62,601 nucleotides of DNA from Deltaproteobacteria bacterium (GCA_947466225.1 CANIBL010000009.1:1-62601); one strand, 5' to 3'; positions 34,344 through 43,846 are shown, counted from the stretch's first letter. Numbers and translations are program-made. Notes: generated by a model not told the origin, from the sequence alone.

Positions 34344-36521
34344 TCAAGAAAAAACATATCGTCTCACCACAATTTCTCCGAAAGAAAAAAGCAACACCAA
34401 CCAAATCCATGGACTATGGAAAAACCAATATACCTCTTGCAATGAACGAGATTTAATAGCTGGCAGTACGCTTCGATCTGATCCATGATTCAGTATCCAC
34501 TTCTCAAAAATGACCTTCCCCTCTTGGGTAGAGGGGATAAAAATGCCACGCGACTGCTTCGCGATTTTCTGCATAAACTCCGGATTATCCGGAAGATCTC
34601 GATCTGGATCAGGGGTAAGAATCGGAACCATTCTTTCTACGACAAGAGAGCCAAACTTCTCATTTTCACCACGTAACCGAATTTTACACCCTGAAGCAAG
34701 CGAGGCCCCTGTGACGGGAAAATCCCCCTCTAGAGAGAGATCTCCAGCGCTATAACGATGCAAAGACAGCATCTCGAGTGGATACGTTTCTCCACATAAT
34801 GAAAAGGTCCATCGTTTATCATCCCAATACCGAACTGCAGGTCCGTATAACTCAGCATGCACATGCAAGTGACCTTGGGGGCGTTTTTCAACTTCTATCG
34901 TTTGGAAAGAAAGTGGTTGTTGCAGCTCTTGTCGCAACAACCATTGCATGCTTTTGTCCCACATGTCCTGATACAGACTGCGGGGAATGCCTTGTGATTT
35001 TGCCAAAGCCAATCGCCACAGAGAATCAGAAAAAACCCACAACGCACGCCCTTTTCCCGGATATGATGCGACAGCAAGGGGAAGCCGCTCCCCAGACGGC
35101 AACTCCGCATCCAACAAAGGGGTCACAGCCTCACTCTGTAAATAGCTTTGTTTGCCTCGATGCAACCCCACGAGGGTGTCGATGCGAGAAAAATATGGGG
35201 CTTGGGGGGCCCACTCTTCATATACAGATGCCAACGCACGTTGCTCTACAGTGGGCGCTGCCAATCGGAGTCGAAAGGACTGCGGCTCATAGGGAGAAGG
35301 CGCAGCCTCTATCGAAAAGGGGAATATTTTCCGTAACGGAGAGTGCGCCAAATCAGCTTGGGTCAAGGATCTCGGCCCTCCAATAAAGAGAAGGCTTCCG
35401 CCCTCTTGCACAAATCGAACCAGATTCTCTTGATATTGTGGATCCAAAAACTGAGACAAAGAAAAATTTTGCATCACGATCAGTCGGAAGTTGTGCAACT
35501 CTTTGGTAAATAATTTCTCTACCGGAAATTGCACCAAACTGATATTTCGTTCTTGCACCTCTTGTTCATCCCATGGATCTCGCAGAATAAAAAAATTGAC
35601 GAGATCAAACTTTGGCTCAGCCTTAAAATACCGTCGTAAAAAACGGCCGTCCCAACTTGGTGCGCCTAATAAATGCAAAATTCCCAAGGTATTCGGCATA
35701 GTTTCAACCGAAAAGGTTCGCTCATTTCCCCAAAGAAAGTGTTGATCTTTCTGCGGCAATACGCGAAAGGTAAGAAAATGTGTACCCTTAATAAGAGCCG
35801 GCAAATCAAATCCAAATCGTTGCTCCTTCGCTCCTTGCGGAAACTGAATATTTTGCGTTTGGATGATTTTTCCCGATTCTAAAACGTGAATCTGTAAAGT
35901 CTCCGCTTTTTCGGCAACCTCAGAACGTTTCAGTTGAAAAGAAAGGGGTACGCCCTGAGAATCAAAACTCAAAGAAGGAGGCTCCCACCCATCGATCCAC
36001 AGGGCATTCTTTGGCACACCTCCCACGCTAATCGCCAATCCCGTTGTTCCATTTCCTTCATCAGTATGAACGGTTGGCACCTGAGAAAACGAATCCCCTC
36101 CATCCGAAACGAAAATCCAGGGTTGACCTGTGATATTTTTTTTCCACTTTTTCCATCCTCGATACAAAGGGGTAATACCGAATTTTACATCAGGTTCTAG
36201 GTGAGACAATTGATGCAATACCCATTGGCATCCAACTTTTTCACAACTGGTTGTAAGTCGATCTTGCCAAATCTTTACCTCGTCTTTATGAATTTTCATG
36301 CTATCAGAATCGTCAAGCAACACATGAAGTATGGTGCTTTTCCCCGCAACCGGCAGTGCCTCTGTCCGAACATGAGGAAACCAGAGCGTAAGAAAGGGCA
36401 TGGTCCATCCTGCCCTCAGCAAACCGGCTGTCACTCCCTTTCGAAAGCCATACTGTTGAATCCAGGTTCCGACAATCAACAACCAAAATACGATATAAAG
36501 AACACAAAATACAGACGCCAT
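34344..36521 (-). CDS. Membrane-anchored VWA/amidotransferase-like protein of the MoxR cluster
   Basis: This 725-residue protein has N-terminal hydrophobic helices (FCVLYIVFWLLIVGTW, then a second around residue 40) and one near the C terminus (WIWLVLLFSFGEIVV). After the first helices, HVLLDDSDSMK fits the MIDAS start DxSxS of von Willebrand A-like domains. A later block, LHLLGAPSWDGRFLRRYF, and GGSLLFIGGPRSLTQAD resemble the glutamine-amidotransferase-like domain common in such large membrane proteins. Its role is unknown; by context it is the last member of the MoxR-DUF58-VWA cluster, probably a chaperone-type complex at the envelope. It is 10 bases after the previous gene and ends at the bidirectional terminator. 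Confidence 0.75.
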   Translation of the reverse strand: MASVFCVLYIVFWLLIVGTWIQQYGFRKGVTAGLLRAGWTMPFLTLWFPHVRTEALPVAGKSTILHVLLDDSDSMKIHKDEVKIWQDRLTTSCEKVGCQWVLHQLSHLEPDVKFGITPLYRGWKKWKKNITGQPWIFVSDGGDSFSQVPTVHTDEGNGTTGLAISVGGVPKNALWIDGWEPPSLSFDSQGVPLSFQLKRSEVAEKAETLQIHVLESGKIIQTQNIQFPQGAKEQRFGFDLPALIKGTHFLTFRVLPQKDQHFLWGNERTFSVETMPNTLGILHLLGAPSWDGRFLRRYFKAEPKFDLVNFFILRDPWDEQEVQERNISLVQFPVEKLFTKELHNFRLIVMQNFSLSQFLDPQYQENLVRFVQEGGSLLFIGGPRSLTQADLAHSPLRKIFPFSIEAAPSPYEPQSFRLRLAAPTVEQRALASVYEEWAPQAPYFSRIDTLVGLHRGKQSYLQSEAVTPLLDAELPSGERLPLAVASYPGKGRALWVFSDSLWRLALAKSQGIPRSLYQDMWDKSMQWLLRQELQQPLSFQTIEVEKRPQGHLHVHAELYGPAVRYWDDKRWTFSLCGETYPLEMLSLHRYSAGDLSLEGDFPVTGASLASGCKIRLRGENEKFGSLVVERMVPILTPDPDRDLPDNPEFMQKIAKQSRGIFIPSTQEGKVIFEKWILNHGSDRSVLPAIKSRSLQEVYWFFHSPWIWLVLLFSFGEIVVRRYVFS

Positions 36522-36531
36522 AGAGGACCCT

Positions 36532-39039
36532 TTATTGCAATCTCTTTAGCACTTCTTTCATATGCAATTGGTCTTTCTTGTAGTCAGTTGTCAAGGCTAC
36601 CATGAAAATATTAATCATCACCTGCGTCAAGGCATCCCGATCCCCAGCCCCTTCGATGCAAACTGGCATACTGCCTTGATCCTGCACCGCATCTAATAAC
36701 GAAAAGGGGAGAGCCAAAATAGAAAGGCGCTTATCAAAACTAAATGCCATCATTTTTTTCCCCTCGCAGGTAGGTAGTGTGCGCAATAAATAAAAACTGC
36801 GCATCAACTCATGATCGATAGGCACCGAATTCCATTCTACCGGAAATCGCCCATTTGGCTCAAAATTCTGGGTTAATTTTTGCAGCTGCATAAAATCGGT
36901 CGCATTTTCTATAATCAACACCCCCCCACTTCGGACCCATTCTTCCAGCTCAGCTGACATGACCCCACTTTTGTCTTGGATTGAAGGTAGCTGCCTCACC
37001 CAAATCCAAGGTTCCGCATAAATACTGGACTGCAAGGAAGGAAAAAATACTGGAAGAGGAGAAAATTCTATGCTGGTTCGAGAAGCAATAATCGTAGCCA
37101 TTTTCGAAAAAGAAGGCATCCACTTTTCTGCCTGCAAGATAGAAAGTTGGACCGGCGCCCCCATAAGTGGGCGAGGTTGAAACGCACTCAAGCTAAGTAA
37201 AATCAATATTGATGCCGATTGCACAGCACTGTTTCTTCTTCGCCGAAGAAAGAACCACAAAACCTCTGCCAAAAAAAAGGCTATCCACAAAAAAGAAACG
37301 GCCCATACCCATGGCATAGCGTTCTGATCTTTTTCTACCAACCGCATGGAATTCAGTGGTCGAGAAAAATCAAACTCCGGTGGAAGCGAGGCTTGCATCA
37401 CTTCTTCCTTTATACTTTCTCCAATGGGAACATTGCTATCCAAGTGGTCTCTGCCGGGCGCATCCTCTAACCGTAGCCACTCTATTCCTGCCAATTTTCC
37501 AGTCAAAGGAGACAAGACCTGTTGCCACTCCAATAGCGACTGGATTAAAAATGGCAAACGACCGGAAAGAAGCGAGGCAGTTGGGTTTTGCGAAAAAGGC
37601 CGAGTAAAGACCAAGAGCTCCTGCCCATTGGATTTCCCCACATATGCGAGAGACTTTGCTTCATGATCCACAGAGCCTCCCACTTGTTTTGCCCCCATGG
37701 AAAATAACGCTCGATTTAACTCCGAGGCTTGTGCCAAATTTTGACAAAAAATGGGTTTCTTCTCGGAGGCCCCGGAAAGAAATCGATCGTAGCACCAACA
37801 GAGTCCGTCCAGTTCTTGCTGGGCCCGATAGGGCAAGATCCACACTTTTGTACCTTTCATCGAACCCATCTTCGGACATTGATCCCGCAAGTCCCCATCC
37901 GGTGGAAGTAAAATCATGGCAAGTCCATATTCGGATTCCGTATTCTTTTGTGAAAGGCGCTCTACCAAATCTACCTCAAATCCCAATACTTCCAACCAAG
38001 CCCGCAGCTGACTACGCGAAGTGGCTAAAAAATGTTCGCCTTCATTTCGCACCACAAGCAACGCTCTTTTATAAGTATTCTTCACCGGGGTGCGGAATTC
38101 ATTATCCAAAAGGATACCGTCCTCTACCAAAATTCTCCAACGCAAAGGGGCTGTTTTATTCCGATCCAGAAGATTGACTGGAATTGCCACATGCAGCTTC
38201 GCTTGCAAGGTGGTTGCATCCGATTCCCATTTCTGTTCGTATAGTACCGTCTCATCCTGAAGCACTTGCAATTTATGTATAAGTGAATCTGATCGATCTG
38301 TGCTTTTAATCACCACATCCCACTCGATAGAACGAGAGGTAGCAGAATCAGATGGCGTCACAGAATCAAAATACCAATTGGAGCGAGATTCTCCCTTTAC
38401 AGGGATGAACCGAACCTCCAAGGATTCAGCATAAAATTCCCAATTAAGCTCCCTCCAGCTGGCAGCATTACGATCTGATACCACATATATAGCGTTGGCC
38501 TCTCGAATTTCAGCGGCATTTTCCGCCAATACAGTCGCAATTTTCCTGCCTGTTCGTTGAAATTCAAGCGAAGAAAGCCATGCAGTAAAGGCTTCTGTAG
38601 AAGTAAATTCGCGGCTTTCCAACTCCCATGAGCTTACCCAAACTAGCTTCGTGTATCCTTTCAGAACTTCTCGCAAAGAACGCAATTTGTCTCGGTAGTC
38701 TACAAGAGAAGTTTCGCCTGAAACAGAAGGAGTCAGGTCGACATATACAATGGCTTTCCCCTGAGAAAGAGGTACAGTGTTTGTGTGTACCCAAGATGGA
38801 GCGAGACTGGAAAGACCCACCAGAATCCATATTCCAAGAAAGCAAAGAAACGGTACCAAAGGCGGCCGTTGAAATTTCATATGAAAAAATCGGGTTCTTC
38901 GAATAGGAAAGATCTGTAAAATAGGCAGCCAGTGCCGTTCATTTTTCCTTCGAATCCAAAACCAAAGAATCCCCCAACCGAAAGTAGCCAAAAGGAGAAC
39001 ACCTGACAGGGTCGAAAACGTCCAAGAAAACGCCCCCAT
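36532..39039 (-). CDS. BatA-like membrane protein of the MoxR cluster
   Basis: This 835-residue protein begins like BatA (aerotolerance regulator) proteins: a first helix (GVLLLATFGWGILWFWI), the loop LPILQIFPIRRTRFF, a second helix (FLCFLGIWILVGLSSLAP) and then VYVDLTPSVSG, a degenerate MIDAS (DxTxS in place of DxSxS). A further helix (WVWAVSFLWIAFFLAEVLWFFL) and a soluble C-terminal domain with ILIIENATDF-like strands follow. Known BatA-type proteins work with MoxR ATPases; the target here is unknown. AAGGAGGG precedes ATG 39039. It sits between the DUF58 gene and the second VWA-like gene with gaps of 9 and 10 bases. Confidence 0.78.
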   Translation of the reverse strand: MGAFSWTFSTLSGVLLLATFGWGILWFWIRRKNERHWLPILQIFPIRRTRFFHMKFQRPPLVPFLCFLGIWILVGLSSLAPSWVHTNTVPLSQGKAIVYVDLTPSVSGETSLVDYRDKLRSLREVLKGYTKLVWVSSWELESREFTSTEAFTAWLSSLEFQRTGRKIATVLAENAAEIREANAIYVVSDRNAASWRELNWEFYAESLEVRFIPVKGESRSNWYFDSVTPSDSATSRSIEWDVVIKSTDRSDSLIHKLQVLQDETVLYEQKWESDATTLQAKLHVAIPVNLLDRNKTAPLRWRILVEDGILLDNEFRTPVKNTYKRALLVVRNEGEHFLATSRSQLRAWLEVLGFEVDLVERLSQKNTESEYGLAMILLPPDGDLRDQCPKMGSMKGTKVWILPYRAQQELDGLCWCYDRFLSGASEKKPIFCQNLAQASELNRALFSMGAKQVGGSVDHEAKSLAYVGKSNGQELLVFTRPFSQNPTASLLSGRLPFLIQSLLEWQQVLSPLTGKLAGIEWLRLEDAPGRDHLDSNVPIGESIKEEVMQASLPPEFDFSRPLNSMRLVEKDQNAMPWVWAVSFLWIAFFLAEVLWFFLRRRRNSAVQSASILILLSLSAFQPRPLMGAPVQLSILQAEKWMPSFSKMATIIASRTSIEFSPLPVFFPSLQSSIYAEPWIWVRQLPSIQDKSGVMSAELEEWVRSGGVLIIENATDFMQLQKLTQNFEPNGRFPVEWNSVPIDHELMRSFYLLRTLPTCEGKKMMAFSFDKRLSILALPFSLLDAVQDQGSMPVCIEGAGDRDALTQVMINIFMVALTTDYKKDQLHMKEVLKRLQ

Positions 39040-39048
39040 TCTCCCTCC

Positions 39049-39903
39049 TTATGTACGAATAAAGTCAAGATATTCCGCAATGGAAGATCGTTCTGTAAAA
39101 AGCCCATATAGGTAAGGACTGCTTTGATATGCGTGCCGCTTTGAGTCAATCCAGATTTGAATGTGGTCCCGATGCTTTTTGATCTCAGAGCCTTTCCACT
39201 CTCTTTTTCCCTTCTCTTCATAATAACAAGTGCGGCTATTCATCCAGCTTACATCGCATTCCCCACTGTGCAACAAATGAAATACAAACCCATATGCCGC
39301 AGTAAACTCGGGGATCTCAGATAAAAGATCGCTTACCACATACACCAAAGTCGGACTTTTTCCTTCTCCCTCAAAAAGAGGTTTCCACTCCGACAATAGA
39401 AAATCAGGTTGCAATTTTTCATACAATTCGAGTGCATGCTGCACCGATATAATCTCGACTTCCTCTACCGCACCGCTTTGTAATAAAAAAGCCACAGAAG
39501 CCCTCTGCCCCTCTTTTACATGCCGCGCAGCCAAATGTAGACCAATGCGACAAGCAACAGCAAATTTGTTTGCCCCTAAGTTTGCTGCTGCATCAGGCCA
39601 AAACATGGAATTTCTTGCATCGATCATCATTTTGGCTCGCACTCGAGCCGATTGAATGTCTTGCCTAATTAGTAAGGCATCGGTACGCGCAAAGGCACGC
39701 CAATCTAGATACTGGAGCGGATCCCCATGAGCATATAATTTGGTTTGATCACAATTTCGCTGTACAGAAGGGAGATCGGAGCGAAAAGTGCCGTGCTGAC
39801 TAAAATCTCGATGACGCCAGGCATGCGCATTCGAATCCAGCATATGCGGACTGAGCGCTGCGAGTGTCTCTTGCTGTGAAGCTGAAGCAACAGAATGATC
39901 CAT
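39049..39903 (-). CDS. DUF58-family protein
   Basis: DUF58 proteins are VWA-related partners of MoxR AAA+ ATPases. The family core is clear: YAHGDPLQYLDWRAFAR matches the GDxxxxIDWRxxAR signature, and it is followed by MMIDARNSMFW at the MIDAS position (DxRxS, a variant of DxSxS). The 284-residue length is usual. ATG 39903 starts two bases after the MoxR stop; the frame also opens at TTG 39909, which overlaps that stop. Function is likely assembly or activation of membrane complexes together with MoxR (inference from family). Confidence 0.86.
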   Translation of the reverse strand: MDHSVASASQQETLAALSPHMLDSNAHAWRHRDFSQHGTFRSDLPSVQRNCDQTKLYAHGDPLQYLDWRAFARTDALLIRQDIQSARVRAKMMIDARNSMFWPDAAANLGANKFAVACRIGLHLAARHVKEGQRASVAFLLQSGAVEEVEIISVQHALELYEKLQPDFLLSEWKPLFEGEGKSPTLVYVVSDLLSEIPEFTAAYGFVFHLLHSGECDVSWMNSRTCYYEEKGKREWKGSEIKKHRDHIQIWIDSKRHAYQSSPYLYGLFTERSSIAEYLDFIRT

Positions 39904-39905
39904 AC

Positions 39906-41003
39906 TCAAGTCCGACCGTAGGGTTGCGATAGCCCAAAAGAAGCCATCTCATATCGAGTTTCGATGTGGTCCAATATTGCCTCAATCACCCCATCTACGT
40001 TCCAGTTCCCTTTACTCGCTCGGATATTGAGACGCACCCGATGACGAAGTACGGGTTTTACCATACGCTTTACATGCCCCCAGGTAACGCCCGGCTGCCC
40101 TTCCATCAGAGCAAGCGCTTGGGATACTGCAAGCAAAGCTAATGCAGCACGAGGACCAGCTCCGAATTGGAGTAAATCCTTGACCTCAGGCGGACAGTAA
40201 GGATGATCGGGACGCGTCGCCACCACTATTTCGTTGATGCCTTGCAAGATGGAATCTGACACAGGAATTTGCGTAGTAGCATGCTGCAAGTCCATCAAAT
40301 CCTCCGCAGATAACGGATGCAGCACCTCAAGCTCTTCGATTTTATCCCCGACCAAAGTACGAGCCGCATACTGCTTCAGAATCGAAAGTTGATCCGCTTC
40401 ACCAGGATAGTTCACCCAACTATGCAATAAAAATCGATCCAATTGCGCCTCAGGCAAAGGAAAGGTCCCCTCTGATTCTAAGGGGTTTTGGGTAGCAAAC
40501 ACCATAAAAGGTCGCTCCACTGCATAGCGCTGACCGGATACGGTAACACCCTGCTCTTGCATAGCTTCAAGCAAAGCGGATTGGGTCCGGGGAGAAGCTC
40601 GGTTGATTTCATCTACCAACAGTAAATTGGTAAAAATCGGCCCCGGTTTAAAGGCAAAAAATCGCTGCTGCGTTACCGGGTCCAGATTGAGAATTTCGGA
40701 GCCGATAATATCAGATGGTAGCAAATCAGGTGTACATTGCACCCGTCGAAAGGGAAGCTGCAAATGCTTCCCTAGCACCCGTACAAGCGTCGTCTTCGCC
40801 ACGCCAGGCGCTCCGGTCATCAACAAATGACCCGAAGCCAACATGCAACAAATGGTTTCGGTCAACAGATCAGGTTGACCCAAAATGTAGCATCCAAGGG
40901 CCTCACGCAACCCAGCAATTTTTTGAAACGCATCGGAAATACGCTCACCTGAATGAGGAGTCATATCTGCCCCACAGAATAAAGAATGAAGACGTTGCCC
41001 CAT
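39906..41003 (-). CDS. MoxR-family AAA+ ATPase
   Basis: This is a cytosolic AAA+ chaperone of the MoxR class. The Walker A GAPGVAKTTL, the Walker B LLVDEINRASPRTQ and the sensor-1 region MVFATQNPLESEGTFPLPEAQLDRF (the last residues given in two blocks of the same segment) are complete. MoxR proteins load or remodel complexes with VWA partners, which here are the DUF58, BatA-like and VWA/amidotransferase-like genes just downstream. Two starts are possible: ATG 41003 (used here) and ATG 40964; both have weak ribosome binding sites, and the shorter product (352 residues) is nearer to family length. The gene heads the minus-strand cluster. Confidence 0.93.
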   Translation of the reverse strand: MGQRLHSLFCGADMTPHSGERISDAFQKIAGLREALGCYILGQPDLLTETICCMLASGHLLMTGAPGVAKTTLVRVLGKHLQLPFRRVQCTPDLLPSDIIGSEILNLDPVTQQRFFAFKPGPIFTNLLLVDEINRASPRTQSALLEAMQEQGVTVSGQRYAVERPFMVFATQNPLESEGTFPLPEAQLDRFLLHSWVNYPGEADQLSILKQYAARTLVGDKIEELEVLHPLSAEDLMDLQHATTQIPVSDSILQGINEIVVATRPDHPYCPPEVKDLLQFGAGPRAALALLAVSQALALMEGQPGVTWGHVKRMVKPVLRHRVRLNIRASKGNWNVDGVIEAILDHIETRYEMASFGLSQPYGRT

Positions 41004-41105
41004 TCTACCAAAATTTCTGCGTCAGCGTGCACGTCATGTCTGTGGGCGACCTAGACGAAAGAGTAGAGAAAGAAAGCAGGCCACTTCTCCACCGAAGGGA
41101 TTTTT

Positions 41106-41303
41106 ATGAAACAAAACAAAAACTCGAATGAAAAAGGCAGCATCGCCCTTGAGTATGTGTTGGTCACCACCTTTGCCACAGTACTCGCCATCGCCCTTTT
41201 GGGGATGGTTACCCATGTATCGCAAGATCAAATTCAAAAATTGGCTACCAAGTTGGGCTTCGATATGGGACGGGTAGACCTTGATCCATGGGGCGGGGGC
41301 TAG
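41106..41303 (+). CDS. Flp-type (type IVb) prepilin
   Basis: This 65-residue protein has the class IVb pilin signature: a short basic leader (KQNKNSNEKG) ending in Gly, then SIALEY with Glu at +5 and Tyr at +6 after the expected prepilin peptidase cut, and a hydrophobic helix (VLVTTFATVLAIALLGMV). It lacks the Cys pairs of larger pilins. AAGGGA precedes ATG 41106. Flp pilins build Tad-type adhesive pili; no tad, rcp or prepilin peptidase genes occur in this window, so the machinery must be elsewhere. A small gene follows after 4 bases. Confidence 0.75.
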   Translation: MKQNKNSNEKGSIALEYVLVTTFATVLAIALLGMVTHVSQDQIQKLATKLGFDMGRVDLDPWGGG

Positions 41304-41307
41304 GCCC

Positions 41308-41655
41308 ATGCCCTGGGTTTGGCTATGTAGCCTAATCATTGGAATTGCGACGGAAAAAGGGCACCAAAGGTGGGTCATGGCATTGCAACACATACACAAG
41401 TTGCGGTGGACACTCCTGAGCCATCCTTCTACGGCAATAGACGCAATTTGCCTCGAACAGCCGACAACTGAAGACTTCAATGGGCTGTATTGCGAAAAAA
41501 CCGTGCAGTGGAAAAAATCGGGGAAGTGGGAATCTGTCTGTTTGGACTATGCCATCGGAGATGCCGCGTTCTCCCCTCGGCACTACTTGATTCAGCTGAA
41601 CTGTACCTGGATGGCTTTTACCTTGCCCCCTGTAGAGGTGCAACTTTTCCGTTAA
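41308..41655 (+). CDS. Small secreted or membrane protein next to the Flp pilin
   Basis: I do not recognise this 115-residue protein. It begins with a short hydrophobic segment (WVWLCSLIIGIA), suitable for export or membrane insertion, and has several cysteines (Cys at AICLEQ, LYCEK, SVCLDY, LNCTW) that could pair in the periplasm. ATG 41308 follows GGGG and starts 4 bases after the pilin stop, so the two are probably one transcript. A pseudopilin or assembly role is possible but not shown by sequence. Confidence 0.5.
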   Translation: MPWVWLCSLIIGIATEKGHQRWVMALQHIHKLRWTLLSHPSTAIDAICLEQPTTEDFNGLYCEKTVQWKKSGKWESVCLDYAIGDAAFSPRHYLIQLNCTWMAFTLPPVEVQLFR

Positions 41656-41683
41656 TGCGTTGAAGAATCTACAAAATCAAAAA

Positions 41684-42685
41684 TTACACGTAAGCTGATT
41701 CACCACCCCGGGTAATGGCAATCTTGCCTTCCTCTTCCAATTTCCTTGTTACTTGCAACACCTCGTACTGCGCCGACTCTACATCTGAAAGTTTCACTGC
41801 CGGCATGGCTTCCATATCTTCTTTGAGCATCTCAGCGGCGCGTTGTGACATATTTTTGAAGATCAACGCTTTCACGCTATCTGAAGCTGATTTCAGCGCT
41901 ACCATCCATTTGTCATTCGGGATATTCTTAATCACCTCTTGAATACTTCGATCATCCAGAGAGGCTAGATCATCGAAGACAAACATCAACTGTCGGATTT
42001 CCTCTGCTAAATCAGGATCTCGTTCCTCTATGTTGCCCAACATTTCCTCTTCCGTCGCCTTATCGATAAGGTTCAGCATATTGGCAACTGATTCAACGCC
42101 CCCAATTTTATCCGTAGTAAGGGCGCCCATAGATTGTACTTCTGCTCGCAAAACATCGTCGATTTCATCGATCAATTCCGGGGCTACTGACTCCAAATTG
42201 GCCACCCGCAGCAAAATGTCCGTATGCAACGACTCCGGCAACAATCGGATGGTTTCTCCAAATTTCATTGGATCCAAATGGGCTAAAATAAGCGCCATAG
42301 TCTGCGGGTGCTCATTGCGAATAATACCCGCTAACGTACGAGAATCGATAAGTTCTAAGGCATCCAATGTAGCAGAAGGCAATGACAGCTGCCCCAACAA
42401 TTGCTCTGCCTCGGTACCCGTAAAAGCGGATCCGATGATCTTCTTAGTGTAATCAGCGCCACCATAAAAAAATTGTTTGTCCTTTTGTAAAATTCCATAG
42501 AATTCCAGAATGATTTGATCCACTACCTCTTGCTCAAGCCGACCAAGACGGCTCATCGCCGTTCCGATTCGTTTGATTTCAAATTCATTTAGATTTTTAA
42601 AAATTTCGGAAGAAATCTCTTCCCCGAATGAAAGAAGTAAAATCGCAGCTTTTTGAGAACCGCTATATGAGCTGTGGGTATTCAT
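41684..42685 (-). CDS. fliG: Flagellar motor switch protein FliG
   Basis: FliG forms the rotor/C-ring switch and passes torque from the stator. The middle domain has the EHPQ motif (125-128, in RNEHPQTMALILAHL). The C-terminal torque helix reads MFVFDDLASLDDRSIQEVI with the expected charged Asp and Arg positions. At 333 residues it is full length. GGGGG precedes ATG 42685. No other flagellar gene is adjacent, which is unusual as fliG is normally inside an fliF-fliG-fliH operon. It could be a second copy. Confidence 0.95.
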   Translation of the reverse strand: MNTHSSYSGSQKAAILLLSFGEEISSEIFKNLNEFEIKRIGTAMSRLGRLEQEVVDQIILEFYGILQKDKQFFYGGADYTKKIIGSAFTGTEAEQLLGQLSLPSATLDALELIDSRTLAGIIRNEHPQTMALILAHLDPMKFGETIRLLPESLHTDILLRVANLESVAPELIDEIDDVLRAEVQSMGALTTDKIGGVESVANMLNLIDKATEEEMLGNIEERDPDLAEEIRQLMFVFDDLASLDDRSIQEVIKNIPNDKWMVALKSASDSVKALIFKNMSQRAAEMLKEDMEAMPAVKLSDVESAQYEVLQVTRKLEEEGKIAITRGGESAYV

Positions 42686-42871
42686 GGAGACCCCCCTTCT
42701 TCCTTATTGTATCGCGAAGAGAAAAAAACGCGAAACATCCTAGAATTTCGCCCAAAAGCCCGGCATTTTTTGCCCACTCGATATAGAAGCCGCGTATTTT
42801 GATTTGCGAGCGAATTGAAAAATGGATACTCTATTGACTCACACCTGACCCATAAAAAAGGAGAAAATATT

Positions 42872-43846
42872 TTGAAGAAATTTCTAACATGGTTTTGTAT
42901 TGCCAGCGCTATGCCAGCTTTATGTGCAGAAAAATTATTTGTTACCGGGCAGAACACCCATACGATCGAGTCACTGCCCCCCGGTTTTCAACAGTCCATC
43001 TATGATGCGAAAAAACAGTACTATGATACCCTCTCTCAAATCGCAGAGTCTGCTCTATTGGAAAATTATGTTAGAAACGAAGCAAACAAGCAAAAAATTT
43101 CAGTAGAAGAACTCGAAAAGAAATTGTTCTCCACCGGCCCAATCTCAGATGCGGAGGCAAAAAAATGGTATGAGACCAATCAATTTCGCTTGGGAGGACG
43201 TCCTTTTGATGGGATTAAGGGAGACATTGTTCACTTCCTGACCACGGAGCAGCAACAGAAAAAGCGGGGGGAATTGGTGCAAAAATTACAAAAGGAAGAA
43301 GCCTATTCCTTTGTACTAGCCAAACCAGTCCCACCCAAAATGCACATTGATACAGATGGATTTCCTAGCAAAGGCCCGGCAAAAGCCAAAGTAAAAGTGG
43401 TGGAATTTGCAGACTATCAATGCCCTCATTGCCAAGCAACGGCTGAAGTAATGAAGAAAGTATTTCATATGTATGAAAATCAAATCCAATTCATATTTTT
43501 GGACTATCCGCTCTCTTCTCATCGACTGGCGACTACCGTTGCTGAAGGCGCTGTATGCGCTGATGGACAAGGCAAATTTTGGGAATATCACTATATGGCA
43601 TTTGGCAACCAAGCCAGCCTAACCGAAAACTCTCCCACTACTTTTGCAAAGACACTGCACCTCGATATGACAAAATTTGCAAGTTGCTTACAAGCAGAAA
43701 CAACCAAAGAAAAAGTACTCCGCTCCAAAAGAAAGGGCGACGAGCTACACATTGAAGGGACTCCAACGATTTATATGAATGGAGTGAAATACACAGAAGG
43801 GTATACAGTGGAGGCTATCAGCGCAGCCATTCAAAAGCTCCTTTAA
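42872..43846 (+). CDS. DsbA-family periplasmic thiol oxidoreductase with N-terminal helical domain
   Basis: The C-terminal part (from about 165) is a thioredoxin-like DsbA fold: FADYQCPHCQAT with the active-site Cys184-Pro-His-Cys187, FLDYPL and the cis-Pro loop EGTPTIYMNG. The N-terminal ~160 residues form a helical region (IAESALLENYVRNEANKQK and KKWYETNQ) similar to the SurA-type helical region found in some DsbA-family proteins. The start TTG 42872 is chosen for AAAGGAGA just upstream and yields a leader FLTWFCIASAMPALCA. It likely forms or isomerises disulfides in exported proteins. The 3' end overlaps the convergent metalloprotease gene by 4 bases. Confidence 0.85.
   Translation: MKKFLTWFCIASAMPALCAEKLFVTGQNTHTIESLPPGFQQSIYDAKKQYYDTLSQIAESALLENYVRNEANKQKISVEELEKKLFSTGPISDAEAKKWYETNQFRLGGRPFDGIKGDIVHFLTTEQQQKKRGELVQKLQKEEAYSFVLAKPVPPKMHIDTDGFPSKGPAKAKVKVVEFADYQCPHCQATAEVMKKVFHMYENQIQFIFLDYPLSSHRLATTVAEGAVCADGQGKFWEYHYMAFGNQASLTENSPTTFAKTLHLDMTKFASCLQAETTKEKVLRSKRKGDELHIEGTPTIYMNGVKYTEGYTVEAISAAIQKLL

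Noticed and set aside
34778..35386. Plus-strand 202-codon frame inside the VWA/amidotransferase-like gene
   Set aside because: It is antisense to a protein with clear membrane helices and MIDAS motif; no start signal.
37644..38177. Plus-strand frame inside the BatA-like gene
   Set aside because: Antisense shadow of a recognised family member.
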